DNA of 64,000 nucleotides from Lentinula raphanica (Eukaryota > Basidiomycota > Agaricomycetes > Agaricales > Omphalotaceae): assembly GCA_027919835.1 (NCBI GenBank), contig JANVFP010000011.1, positions 1,116,001 to 1,180,000 on the forward strand, read 5' to 3'. The notes under the pieces were generated by a model. It made no database searches, had not been told where the DNA came from, and saw only the letters and a list, made by a program, of their open reading frames with translations. Numbering within the stretch: the stretch's first letter is position 1; every line of letters starts with the position of its first letter. The position numbers and the translations under genes are program-made. This document shows, piece by piece, positions 31,936-41,991 of this stretch.

Positions 31936-34900
31936 ATACTTTAAAACAAGCTGTGAACTTCACGGTGGTGTATTGTAATCCATACCGTGAACTTCACAGT
32001 GCACTAAAAAGTTCACCGGGGCTGCTGGAATAGCTCCGGGAACCTGCTAAAAATTGCCGGGGGGCCCTCATATAATTCCGAGAGGTCTGTAGATTATTTC
32101 CTTTTTGGTTATATTATTTAAATAAATGTATATAGGTAAATAAAATATATATAGAATCAGTAAAATACTCAAAAATTAGGGAAAAAATGATTAGCTTAAA
32201 AAAGGAGAAAATAACCTGATTGATACATTATCTTTTTTGGTAAGAATACATATAGGGTCCAAATAAGTCCCTAAAAATATGGAGAAAAATCATAAATAAT
32301 CCAAAAATATACACAGTAGGCAATTCTATTTTTAGAAGACATATGTCTAGGGTATATATTGGTGCCTGATAATGGAAAAATATCATATGGAATCCAGAAT
32401 TGGCTAACACAGGGCACTGATTACCTCAGGCACATCAAAACTACTCAAAAAGGAAATTGGTCTAAAAATAGAACTTGATGTCATCTTGTAGTAAAAAATC
32501 GGAAAAAATCATAAAAAATATTGAAAAAATTCAGGGGTGCCTCATTGTCCCTGAAAATGCAAAATAAAAAAAAATACGCGACAAGTGTAAAAAATTTTAT
32601 CACTCCAAATTATACTAGATCCTCTATTCATTCAATATATCTGATGCACAAGCTATTTTTAGCACCCCCAGTACCCTCAGGCACCTAGAATAGCTTATAT
32701 CATTCAATATATTCAGCATACTCAATGCTTATTATACTTAACACACTTAACAATGAAAAATCTTAGAATAGTATTCATGTGTATTCTACTCAACACACTC
32801 AACAATGAAAAACCTTGAAACAGTGTTCATGTGTATTATACTTAACACACATAACACACTTAACAATGAAAACTCTCAGAACAGTGTTCATGTGTATTAT
32901 ACTTAACATACTCAACACACTTAACAATGAAAAAACTCAGAACAGTGCTCATGTGTGTTACACTTAACACACTTCATCAATCAATATAATATACTTAACA
33001 ATCAAAAACTCGGAGTAGTGTTATCACACATTATACTTAACACACTTCATCAGTAAGTATAACATACCTTCAATAGGACATTGTTATACTATAACACACT
33101 TATAACAACGAGTTTTGGGCGCTTATGGGCGCTTATTTGGTGTTTTTCAGTCGAAATTCATTAATAGCACACTCAATAATTTATGTGTGGGCTCTATATT
33201 GTGTCAGGATGTTGTCTATATCATATTCCTCTAGATATAATTTGGAGAACTCGAAAATACAACCTGTGTGGCTAGCTATACTATAATCTTTTGTGATATA
33301 ACAGTGTTTTATGTAAATGACAGTGCATACACCCATGGTATGAAGTCAAACTGCTGCTGGGTCATGAAAAGAGTCATCCTACAACTTATTCTATGCTAAC
33401 TCTATGTGATACAGCCAAGAGATTTGTAATGGGGGTCATTGAATATGACATCTATTGTTACATGTAAGTGTAGACATCTATAGTGTACATGAAACATGTA
33501 CATGTGTATCACAGTGTCCAACCTTGATGATAGCTATCTGAATCATGTACAGACACTGCCAGTAGACTGTAGGAGTCCTTTCCTGATGGACCAGCATCAG
33601 TATACTTGCATTACATGGACATATGCATTGGCATTTATATAAAACACTGTTATATCACAAAAGATTATAGTATAGCTAGCCACACAGGTTATATTTTCGA
33701 GTTCTCCAAATTATATCTAGAGGAATATGATATAGACAACATCCTGACACGATATAGAGCCCACACAAAAATTATTGAGTGTGCTATTAATGAATTTCGA
33801 CTGAAAAACACCAAATAAGCGCCCATAAGCGCCCAAAACTCGTTGTTATAAGTGTGTTATAGTATAACAATGTCCTATTGAAGGTATGTTATACTTACTG
33901 ATGAAGTGTGTTAAGTATAATGTGTGATAACACTACTCCAAGTTTTTGATTGTTAAGTATATTATATTGATTGATGAAGTGTGTTAAGTGTAACACACAT
34001 GAGCACTGTTCTGAGTTTTTTCATTGTTAAGTGTGTTGAGTATGTTAAGTATAATACACATGAACACTGTTTCGAGGTTTTTCATTGTTGAGTGTGTTGA
34101 GTAGAATACACATGAATACTATTCTAAGATTTTTCATTGTTAAGTGTGTTAAGTATAATAAGCATTGAGTATGCTGAATATATTGAATGATATAAGCTAT
34201 TCTAGGTGCCTGAGGGTACTGGGGGTGCTAAAAATAGCTTGTGCATCAGATATATTGAATGAATAGAGGATCTAGTATAATTTGGAGTGATAAAATTTTT
34301 TACACTTGTCGCCTATTTTTTTTATTTTGCATTTTCAGGGACAATGAGGCACCCCTGAATTTTTTCAATATTTTTTATGATTTTTTCCGATTTTTTACTA
34401 CAAGATGACATCAAGTTCTATTTTTAGACCAATTTCCTTTTTGAGTAGTTTTGATGTGCCTGAGGTAATCAGTGCCCTGTGTTAGCTAATTCTGGATTCC
34501 ATATGACATTTTTCTATTGTCAGGCACCAATATATACCCTAGACATATGTCTTCTAACAATAGAATTGTTTTATGCCTACTGTGTATATTTTTGGATTAT
34601 TTATGATTTTTTCCCATATTTTTAGAGACCTATTTGGACCCTATATGTATTCTTACCAAAAAAGGCAATGTATCAATCAGGTTATTTTCTCCTTTCTTTA
34701 AGCAAATCATTTTTCTCCTAATTTTTGAGTATTTTACTGATTTTATATATATTTTATTTACCTATATACATTTATTTAAATAATATAACCAAAAAGGAAA
34801 TAATCTACAGACCTCTCGGAATTATATGAGGGCCCCCGGCAATTTTTAGCAGGTTCCCGGAGCTATTCCAGCAGCCCCGGTGAACTTTTTAGTGCACTGT

Positions 34901-34970
34901 GAAGTTCACGGTATGGATTACAATACACCACCGTGAAGTTCACAGCTTGTTTTAAAGTATTTTTACAACA
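31936..34970. mobile_element. 3-kb near-perfect palindrome (foldback-type element)
   Basis: The sequence from about 31936 to 33340 is repeated in inverted orientation from about 33620 to 34970, with few differences and an unpaired centre of about 280 bp. Both ends read atactttaaaacaagctgtg. It is AT-rich, and the only long frame (33606-33818) shows no known domain. There is no transposase, so it would be a non-autonomous foldback element nested in the large transposon. Confidence 0.88.
32700..33060. repeat. Degenerate tandem repeats of about 60 bp inside the palindrome arm
   Basis: About five copies with the cores acttaacacac, aacaatgaaaaa and cagtgttcatgtgt. The mirror set is at about 33900-34165 in the other arm. 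Confidence 0.8.
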
Positions 34971-35542
34971 TCAGCTGGCTCAAGGGAGATGAAGTGGTGG
35001 TTGAGGGCCGAGAGGATGAGGGATGCGGATAAGGAGCGGGCGTGGGAGAAAGTAGCCGAAACGGTTTAGGCTGCGAAGAAAATTGCATGGGAATCTCCGG
35101 GACCTGTTAGGCAGGCAAGCGGCGTCTTAAAAGACCCAGCTGGGAATATCAACCAACTTTTCCCCCTTCCCACCCTTCCTCCTTCCCAACCACCACGTCT
35201 ACTCCCACAGAATTTGGGAGCAATGCTGATCCTCCTTTGGTTCATCATTCTGAGCCTCCTGCCATTGGGTAAGTTCTTCATTTTGCCATTTCAATACATC
35301 TTCCTTGCCTGCACCCCACCTCAAGGCATTTCATATGTTCTGTTTTGGCTATTGAGTGCCCACAGCAGCCGTGTTTGTGCTAGCAGAAATTTTTCTGCTT
35401 GTCCACTTCGTTATTGCCAGGCTGCGGATCGCTCGAGCACGGGCGTAGGCCATAAACGGCGAAAACGTTGTTGTGAGGGCTGCGGATCGCTCGAGCATGG
35501 GCGTAGGCCATTAGATCACGCTGGACGCACAAACAAGGTAGC
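34971..35542. other. 5' region of the dioxygenase gene
   Basis: Contains a 34-bp direct repeat (35420-35453 and 35478-35511, one mismatch, 58 bp apart) ending about 30 bp before the first ATG. No separate gene was recognised. It is the likely promoter or 5' leader of the TET/JBP-like gene. Confidence 0.5.
35420..35511. repeat. Paired 34-bp direct repeats upstream of the dioxygenase gene
   Basis: Both copies contain gctgcggatcgctcgagca and end gggcgtaggccat. The position suggests a control element or a leftover tandem duplication. Confidence 0.8.
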
Positions 35543-37909
35543 ATGGGCGTAGATATGGCTAATCATCGGAACCCGTTGAACCCTGGGTGGAGCTTTGCAT
35601 ATTATCAGCAGCTGCTAACGTCTACTAGGTGTTGTAGAAAATACGTCGGTGGTTATCAGCGGCCGTACAGTAAGCATCGTTTGGTCCTTTCAATATTTTT
35701 GATCCACTGCTTACGCACGCAAAGACCCACTCAGGCTATCGCTTCGGATACTTTGTTATCCCCACTCGTTCGGTACAGGAGCTTGTCAAAGAGGTTGAGG
35801 AAGACTTTCTTGACTTCATCGATGAGCCTGCTGTGGAACCCCCACTTGAGGATCCCTCGGAGTCAACGCCAGGCTCCCCCATGCCTGATTCGCCCACGGC
35901 TGGTTCGCCAAAGCCTGATCTGTCCTCGCAGGATTCCCCCATGTCTGATTGGACTCCACCGGATTCCCCCACATCCAGTTCGTCAATGCCGTTTCTGCCA
36001 ACGCCCGGACCCCCGTTGCCTGCTTCAGCGTTATCGCAGTGTTCGCCACCCATGTCAAAGCCGCCATCTTGTGCATTCACGTTTGTCGCGTCGGCCGCGT
36101 CGGCGTCGCCACCTCATGAAGCAGGCGCTGCATCAAGCACGGCATTGAAGTCCAAATCGAAGCCCATGCTGAAGTCTACGCTGAAGTCCACGTCGAAGTC
36201 CACATCAAAAACCAAGTTAAGCAGGATGTCAAAGTCTGGTACGTCAGGAAGCAGTACATCTTCATCAACCGGCCGCTCGTCTGGCAAACGTAAGCGAGCG
36301 ACTCAGGATTTAGACCCCCAGAAGACCAAGACCTCCTCGCAGAAGCGAAAACGCATCAGCAAGAACGATGAGGGACCCAAGAAGAAGCGTTGGGTACGCC
36401 CAGAGTCCCCTGACCCAGTGGAGCAAAAGCTGCCCCAATGGGTTAGCCATAACCACGCTCGACGTCGGAGGCTTCGCGAGGAAGCCAAACCTGATGCCTT
36501 CCACGCCACGATTGATTCTGCACACCGACAGAAACTTGCCCACTTTGCACAGATCGTGCACACCGACTTCGACACCGACATCATGCTCAATCATACCTCA
36601 GGCTATCTCTGTCGCGACCGAGTGGATGAGGAAACTAGGCGCCTTCGCCCCGTTCTGGCTCTTGATGACTTGGTAGGGGAGAACTCAAAGTACAAATTTA
36701 AGATTCTCAAAGCAGACATGGAAAACACGTAGGTATTCTCCTCCATTGTTGGTAGCGGTGATTTACCATGCTTGTCAGAGGACCCACGCTTATTGCTGAC
36801 ATTCACCGCCGCGTATACATTACTCGTATCCCACCACCTGCCGGTGATTCAACGTTCATGGAAACCGTGGACCTAGCAGGGAGCGTTTTGGAACAGTATC
36901 GACCGTACCTCTTCAACGCCGACCAGCCTCCAGAACTACATAGACGTGGAGACTTTCCAGTGGCCCCAATAGGAATTTCTTATGGAGGTGGGCAACAGGT
37001 ATGTTATACTTTACGAACCATCTTCCAATGTATACTGACAAAACTGGGCGTCGTGTAGGGCGCAAAGCGGATATACCACCCGGAGAAAAGTCTGAAGGCT
37101 CTAGATGAAATTCGCAAGATAGCATGCTTCAGTCGTTTGGCTGGTCATGCCACCAAAGCTTTTGCAGCCTGGGCACCCAACCTGTACTCGTTTTACATCG
37201 GCTATATGCAGCGTCTGGTCACCATGATCCCCGATATCTCGTTTAACTGGAGGTCGAGTATATTTGCCTGCGTAACGCTAAACTTTGGCCCACGCACTAC
37301 TACAATCAAACACAACAACTTCATGAACTATATTTCGGGCTGGTGTTGCATTACAGCCTTGGGCAAGTTCGACTTTGTGCGTGGCGGTCATATGGTTCTT
37401 TGGGACCTTGGCCTGGTGATTGAATTTCCTCCTGGTTGGACGCTGTTGATTCCCTCTGCCTACCTACTTCATTCAAACACGGCCATTGGTCCTGACGAAA
37501 CTAGGTACTCCTTTACGCAGTATTCGCATCAGGAAAAGTACCCTTAGCCTAGGTAACCCAGAGATACCCCCCAAAACCTAGGCTCTCCCAAAGCACCCAA
37601 AGAAATCTGAGGCAAACTCAGGCTTGCCCAGGCTTTTCCAGGCAAACTCAGGCTTGCTCAGGCTTTTTCAGGCAAATTCAAAGTGTTTAAACTGCTGAGG
37701 TTTTGGGGGGTATCTCTAGGCAGCCTAGGCACCAGGTCAGTTTTGCTGATGCAGCAGCAGGGCTGTTCCGGGTCATCGACGATAATGGAGTGGCTCGGAA
37801 CAAAATGAGTGATGAACAATTAGCTAACGCAGAACAACTACAGCGTGAACGAGTAACTGAAGCCCTGCTTCGGTATTCGACTTTGGAGGATTTATTAGAT
37901 ATGAACTAA
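35543..37909 (+). CDS. TET/JBP-like 2-oxoglutarate/Fe(II) dioxygenase gene carried by the transposon
   Basis: Exons 35543-35669, 35735-36728, 36779-36998, 37059-37537 and 37741-37909 give 662 residues in one frame. The N-terminal half is Pro/Ser-rich, then strongly basic with nuclear-localisation-like KRKRATQD and KKKRWVRP. The C-terminal half has the double-stranded beta-helix of fungal TET/JBP proteins: GWCCITALGKFDFVRGGHM, VLWDLGLVIEFPPG, LIPSAYLLHSN (distal His) and ETRYSFTQY (2-oxoglutarate-binding Arg). TET/JBP enzymes oxidise 5-methylcytosine or thymine in DNA. The first iron-binding motif reads IKHNN where HxD is expected, so the Asp ligand is replaced by Asn. The intron at 37538-37740 is filled by an inverted-repeat element. 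Confidence 0.82.
37560..37717. mobile_element. Short inverted-repeat element (MITE-like), copy 2, inside an intron
   Basis: The termini are perfect 20-bp inverted repeats, AGAGATACCCCCCAAAACCT on the left and its complement on the right. A weaker match extends outward to GCCTAGG on both sides. The interior has a tandem ggcaaactcaggcttg motif. It fills nearly all of the 203-bp interval between a donor (gtaccc, 37538) and an acceptor (ggtcag, 37740) in the dioxygenase gene. Confidence 0.85.
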
Positions 37910-38191
37910 TATAATTCGCTAATATCTCTTGGATACTGTATATAAATTTCACCTGAAATCAGGGTTCAGAATATCTACCTGAATATCAATTGATACTACT
38001 GCATCGTTCTCAATATCTGCCAAAATACCTACTTACCTGTATCAACCCAAACAACAAGTAATGAGGCAAATACATACATAGCACCTGTGGATGCTGTAAT
38101 TCAGCAAACACATTTAAAGACCTAGTGGAACGATAGCAGGTTAACCCCCCACCATCAGTCTTTTAACCACCACCGTCACCTTTATCCTATA
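37910..38191. other. Spacer between the two right-hand cargo genes
   Basis: 282 bp of AT-rich sequence. No gene. Confidence 0.4.
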
Positions 38192-39952
38192 ATGCAAAGA
38201 GCTAGCAGTAATAAACGGCGCACCAGCGTTCGGGGCAAACCGAACAAACCCCGTAGAAAGTCCTCTTCTCAGCGTCTCACAAAGGCCACTAGGACTTCAT
38301 CGTCGAAATCCCGTATGGTTCTCGATGAATCGTTAACAGAAAATGAACAAGATCAAACTGTACAAGACAACGACTCATCAGATATTTCAGATACCGTGCA
38401 GGCTGCCATTAAGGATCTTACGTCGAAGTCTGGGCCATCGACAATTTCCAATTCCGCTTTAGTCCGTGCAGTCAAAGAGTCCTCGCGAACGGACAAAAGG
38501 CTTCAGCAAGCTCAACGGGAGGCGAACGCGGGTTTTCGTTCTGACAAAGTCAAACAGCTGATCGTCAAAAGTGTTGCGAAAGCAAAGCCCGAGGAGGTAA
38601 AGTAATAGTTCATTTCCACTAATTACAGGAGCTAATTGGCATTTTCTAAGCGGACGCTTCATCACATTAGCCTTATCGTTGTTTACCCATATGGTGTCGT
38701 GCCACAGGTATTATTGTTAGCAGCTCATCGAACTGAATCGTTTACTGATTTATGATCCATTACTTAGGATGAGGAAGGCGACGATTTCTCACCAGCCTCC
38801 AAGATCGATACCAGCGTTGGTACGTTGGCCAAACTAGCTGATATGGGACTTTGTGTCCGGGCTACATCAGCGTCCCCCCTTTATCTGGATCGTCTTTGGA
38901 ACCCCGATGACGTTGATACTCAACTGAGGAAATGGCTGCCACTTGTTTGGAGATACACGACCGACGAGTTCTTTTTGCGAAAAGAGAGCAATCCTAAACA
39001 TGGAGTATACGATCATGATCCTGATCATATTTACTTGCCTGAGCTGTATCTGTGCGAAAAATTACGGGGAGGTGTAAAGCCCCTCACGGGCCCCAGCCTG
39101 ATTTTTCCCAACGGCGAGCTCCTATGGCAGGTCGCTTGCGATGGGGGAAAGTCAGGAATTCAACAAAGAAAACTTATCTTTGGTATGGAACTTTTTATCT
39201 GATTTTTTAAAAATATAAATTGACGTGGTTGTACTTCAGTAACCAGAAAGCCCATTCCCGATACGACTCTCGACTTCTTCAAACTCGTTGTACAGCATGC
39301 CAAAAAGGAGAATTGCTCCCTTCTCCTTGCTCAAAATATGCTCGAAGCCAGTCTTTCAGCAGAAAGCTCCGATGACGATATTGAGGAAGACAAAGACAAA
39401 GACAAAGGCAAAGGCAAAGAAAAGGTCGAGGACATAAGTGATGCTGAGGTTTCCACTGAAATCGCAACGGAGGTTGATTCAGACACCCCCAGTAAGTTTT
39501 CACTGTCCACTACGATTATGCTCTACTAACCGCTCTTTTGAGAAGCAGAACCTGCAAAGCGACTTCGGTCTCTGTCTATTGTGAAGAAGGGAACTTCTGA
39601 TGAAGAGCGACCTACGAAAGTCCAAAAACGCTATAGCTATCGGAATCCGATCGTTGTTTCTAGCAACGATGAATCAGATACCAATGCTGCTGTTGCTGGG
39701 TCTAGTACGCATCTTCCACCCCGTCTATCACGACCAGCTCATCTTCAACCTCGACCTCGACCTCAGCCTTTTCCAGTCGCTGGACCTTCTCGTTCTGAAC
39801 CTTCTGGTTCTCAACAGGAAGCTACTGCTACCAAAGCACCGACCACTTCAAGCGTGCAGGTGGAGTCTCCTCCCAAGCCAGAATTCCTTATATATTATAC
39901 AGAACCAAACCCGTCGTTGGAGAAGCTCAACCCTTGGGAGGCTAACTTCTAG
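38192..39952 (+). CDS. Transposon cargo protein of unknown function (basic N-terminus, acidic middle)
   Basis: Exons 38192-38596, 38768-39182, 39240-39491 and 39546-39952 give 492 residues. I recognise no family. The first 50 residues are Lys/Arg/Ser-rich (KRRTSVRGKPNKPRRKSS), a likely nuclear or DNA-binding tail. A compact central region follows (DRLWNPDDVDTQLRKWLPLV, GVYDHDPDHIYLPELYLCEK, ELLWQVACDGGKSG). Then comes an acidic Lys/Asp repeat (DKDKDKGKGKEK) and a Pro/Ser-rich tail. It lies directly downstream of the dioxygenase gene and in the same direction, and is the last gene before the right inverted repeat. Its place suggests it serves the element, but the role is unknown. Confidence 0.75.
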
Positions 39953-40240
39953 TTCATATTGCTTTTGTTCCACGCTCATTGCACTTGTTCACCTGCGGCT
40001 GCCGTACTTTAGTAATCTTACTTAATGGTCTGTGTTGACGAACACGAACGTTCATTCCCTCATTTGTCGCTTCTTTGCCTATTACCAGTTGTGGCTAATA
40101 TCAGATGCTGAACTACATATACCATCGAAACTCGTACACTTTTACTACCACACAGTCCTTACTCAGATAGTACATCACTAAACATGATAATATACACTGT
40201 CCTTACCTTATATAATACATCGATTGAATATTTTAGACTT

Positions 40241-40473
40241 GAGGAAGGTCAAAATGGTGAGCGCCGCAATTCTTGCTGTGAGCGCTAATGACATATTGAC
40301 GGCGCTGGCGCTAATAAACATTTTGGGCGCTAAGTAGGAGTAGCCGACCTGTAAGAAGGGAAAAAAAAACTGGGACCGCGATGCCGAGGTTGGTTTGCCG
40401 CTGAATTGATTGGTTCGGCGCCGGCGTGACTGAATGGGCGCTAATTTATTTTTTGTACAGAAATAACGTCATA
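40241..40473 (-). repeat. Right terminal inverted repeat
   Basis: Inverted copy of 25350-25583, ending GAAATAACGTCATA at 40473. Confidence 0.92.
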
Positions 40474-40479
40474 CACATC
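40474..40479. repeat. Right 6-bp target-site duplication (CACATC)
   Basis: Directly outside the right inverted repeat; identical to 25344-25349. Confidence 0.85.
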
Positions 40480-40727
40480 AACCTCAAAACTGGCACCCTT
40501 CCACCGCTACTGCTACATTCTATGCCTCTCAGAGAATGGAGATAGAGGGTTTGCACATGCTGAGGTCCGTATCTCCCCTCTCAACATTGATCTTATGCTC
40601 ATAGCCTCGCTACTATTGTACCTCCCAATCCATTGCCTCCCACTGCCTTTGCTGCTGGCATGAGACAACAACTGCTAATGCTACTCCCACCTTTTCCCTC
40701 GCCGCTACTGCGCTACCATGGTCAATC

Positions 40728-40900
40728 CTCGCTACCACCGTCAACCCTCGCTACCACCGTCAACCCTTGCTACCCTTGTTGATACTCACTATCACTGCCA
40801 ACACTTGCTACCACCGTCGATCCTCGCTGCCGCCATCGACACTCGCTACCGCCATCAACCCTCGCTACCGCCGTCGATCCTCGCCGCCACTGTCGTCACT
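40728..40900. repeat. 18-bp minisatellite
   Basis: About nine degenerate copies of CTCGCTACCACCGTCAAC. Confidence 0.8.
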
Positions 40901-41039
40901 ACCGCTACCGCTACAGCTAATGCTAATGTGACCTTAATGTCACTGCTAATGCTACCGCCACGCTACGCTACTGCTACTGCCTGTCTGGCTTCGGCCTTAC
41001 TCTCGGTTGGCTTCGGCCTCCGAGCATGTAGTTAGGATA

Positions 41040-41270
41040 CGTCCTGCTGCATGGGCTGCTACTGCTACTGCTAAGGCAAAGGCCAATGCTACTGCCAATG
41101 CTACTACTGCTACTGCCATTGCTACTGCCAAGGCTGCTACTGCTACTGCTACTGCTGCTCTTGCTACTGCTACTGCTACTGCTGCTACTGCTACTGCTAC
41201 TGCTGCTACTGCTACTGCTACTGCTGCTACTGCTACTGCTACTGCTACTGCTGCTACTACTGCTAATGCT
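41040..41270. repeat. CTGCTA/CTGCTG microsatellite tract
   Basis: About 230 bp of ctactgctactgctg-type repeats. It produces poly-Leu, Ala/Thr and poly-Ser frames in different phases, none of them believable as a protein. Confidence 0.9.
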
Positions 41271-41991
41271 CATTCTAATGCTCATTCATGATCCTCATGC
41301 TAATACCTGCCTGATGCTCATGCTACTGCTTGAATCTGCTTCTGCTCTGCTAAATTTTCTGCTTTTGCTTGCTTGGCTTAAGGCCTTTGCCACTGCTTCT
41401 GTCACTGGTGCTCATATGCTAGTCAACAAGTATATTACCCAATTATCTTGTCAGGCATACTCCTGTGTGATCCTTGCTAAGCAGAGTGCTACTCCTACTA
41501 TCTGGGTATCCACGGTCACTGGATGCGTCGTGCACTCCTACAATTTGGGAATCGCAGCTGACCGTGGATACTTTACCGCACTGGGACCCAAAAGGCCTTA
41601 CGGCCTTTTGCCCAATGACCTGCTAACTATACTGCACTATCTATCTGTGCATTGCAACTCTCCACACCATCTAAGCATCACGGTAGCATAGTACAAAGAT
41701 AACTGCTTATTGATTACACTTAGCATTGTCAACTGATTAGAACACGGGATATGTCCATGAACAGAGCTATCCGACATCAGCCATGAGTAGGGCTCGGCTA
41801 TGTAGAGTCTAGGAGACTAGCAGTCCTAAAGAATACTCTTTGTGAAAGGAAAGCGTTTAGCGAAGTCTCTGGCACAACCGTCTAGCGCCCGTGGGCGTCT
41901 AATTTCGATTTCGGCGTTGATCTACGTTGACGCCATTCTTTCGACTTGCTTACAGCCAAATTCGGGTCAGGCAAGTTGTTCTCCTTCTGCC

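Larger units (their letters stand above)
25350..40473. mobile_element. Large (15.1 kb) DNA transposon with cargo genes
   Basis: The borders are set by near-identical inverted termini of about 230 bp, both starting TATGACGTTATTTCTG, and by a 6-bp direct duplication CACATC on both sides. Inside are a DDE integrase-type transposase (minus, 25657-27534), a BTB-like gene (plus), a TET/JBP-like dioxygenase gene (plus) and a gene of unknown function (plus). Between them lie about 6.8 kb of nested repeats. The ends plus transposase make it a complete DNA transposon; all four gene models are open across their introns. The integrase class and 6-bp duplication recall the IS3EU superfamily, as far as I remember its properties. 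The usual fungal TET/JBP carriers described in the literature are KDZ elements with an unrelated transposase. Confidence 0.9.
40480..41991. other. Right flank of the transposon; simple repeats and cysA 5' region
   Basis: Apart from the minisatellite and trinucleotide tracts listed separately, this holds a structured stretch at 41506-41606. There GTATCCACGGTCA (41506-41518) is inverted at 41559-41571, and AAAAGGCC/GGCCTTTT forms a hairpin at 41587-41606. The segment 41890-41916 recurs at 47091-47118. Open frames here are repeat-driven. Confidence 0.5.

Noticed and set aside
32700..33060. CRISPR-like array of spaced repeats
   Set aside because: Eukaryotic AT-rich tandem repeats with degenerate units, no unique spacers and no cas genes.
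25350..40473. Classification as a KDZ transposon because it carries a TET/JBP gene
   Set aside because: The transposase has an integrase-type DDE core (WHIDG, RLDRGG, RIERTW), not the KDZ catalytic domain.
41007..41691. Poly-Leu, poly-Ser and Ala/Thr reading frames
   Set aside because: Products of the CTGCTA microsatellite; incompatible phases overlap.
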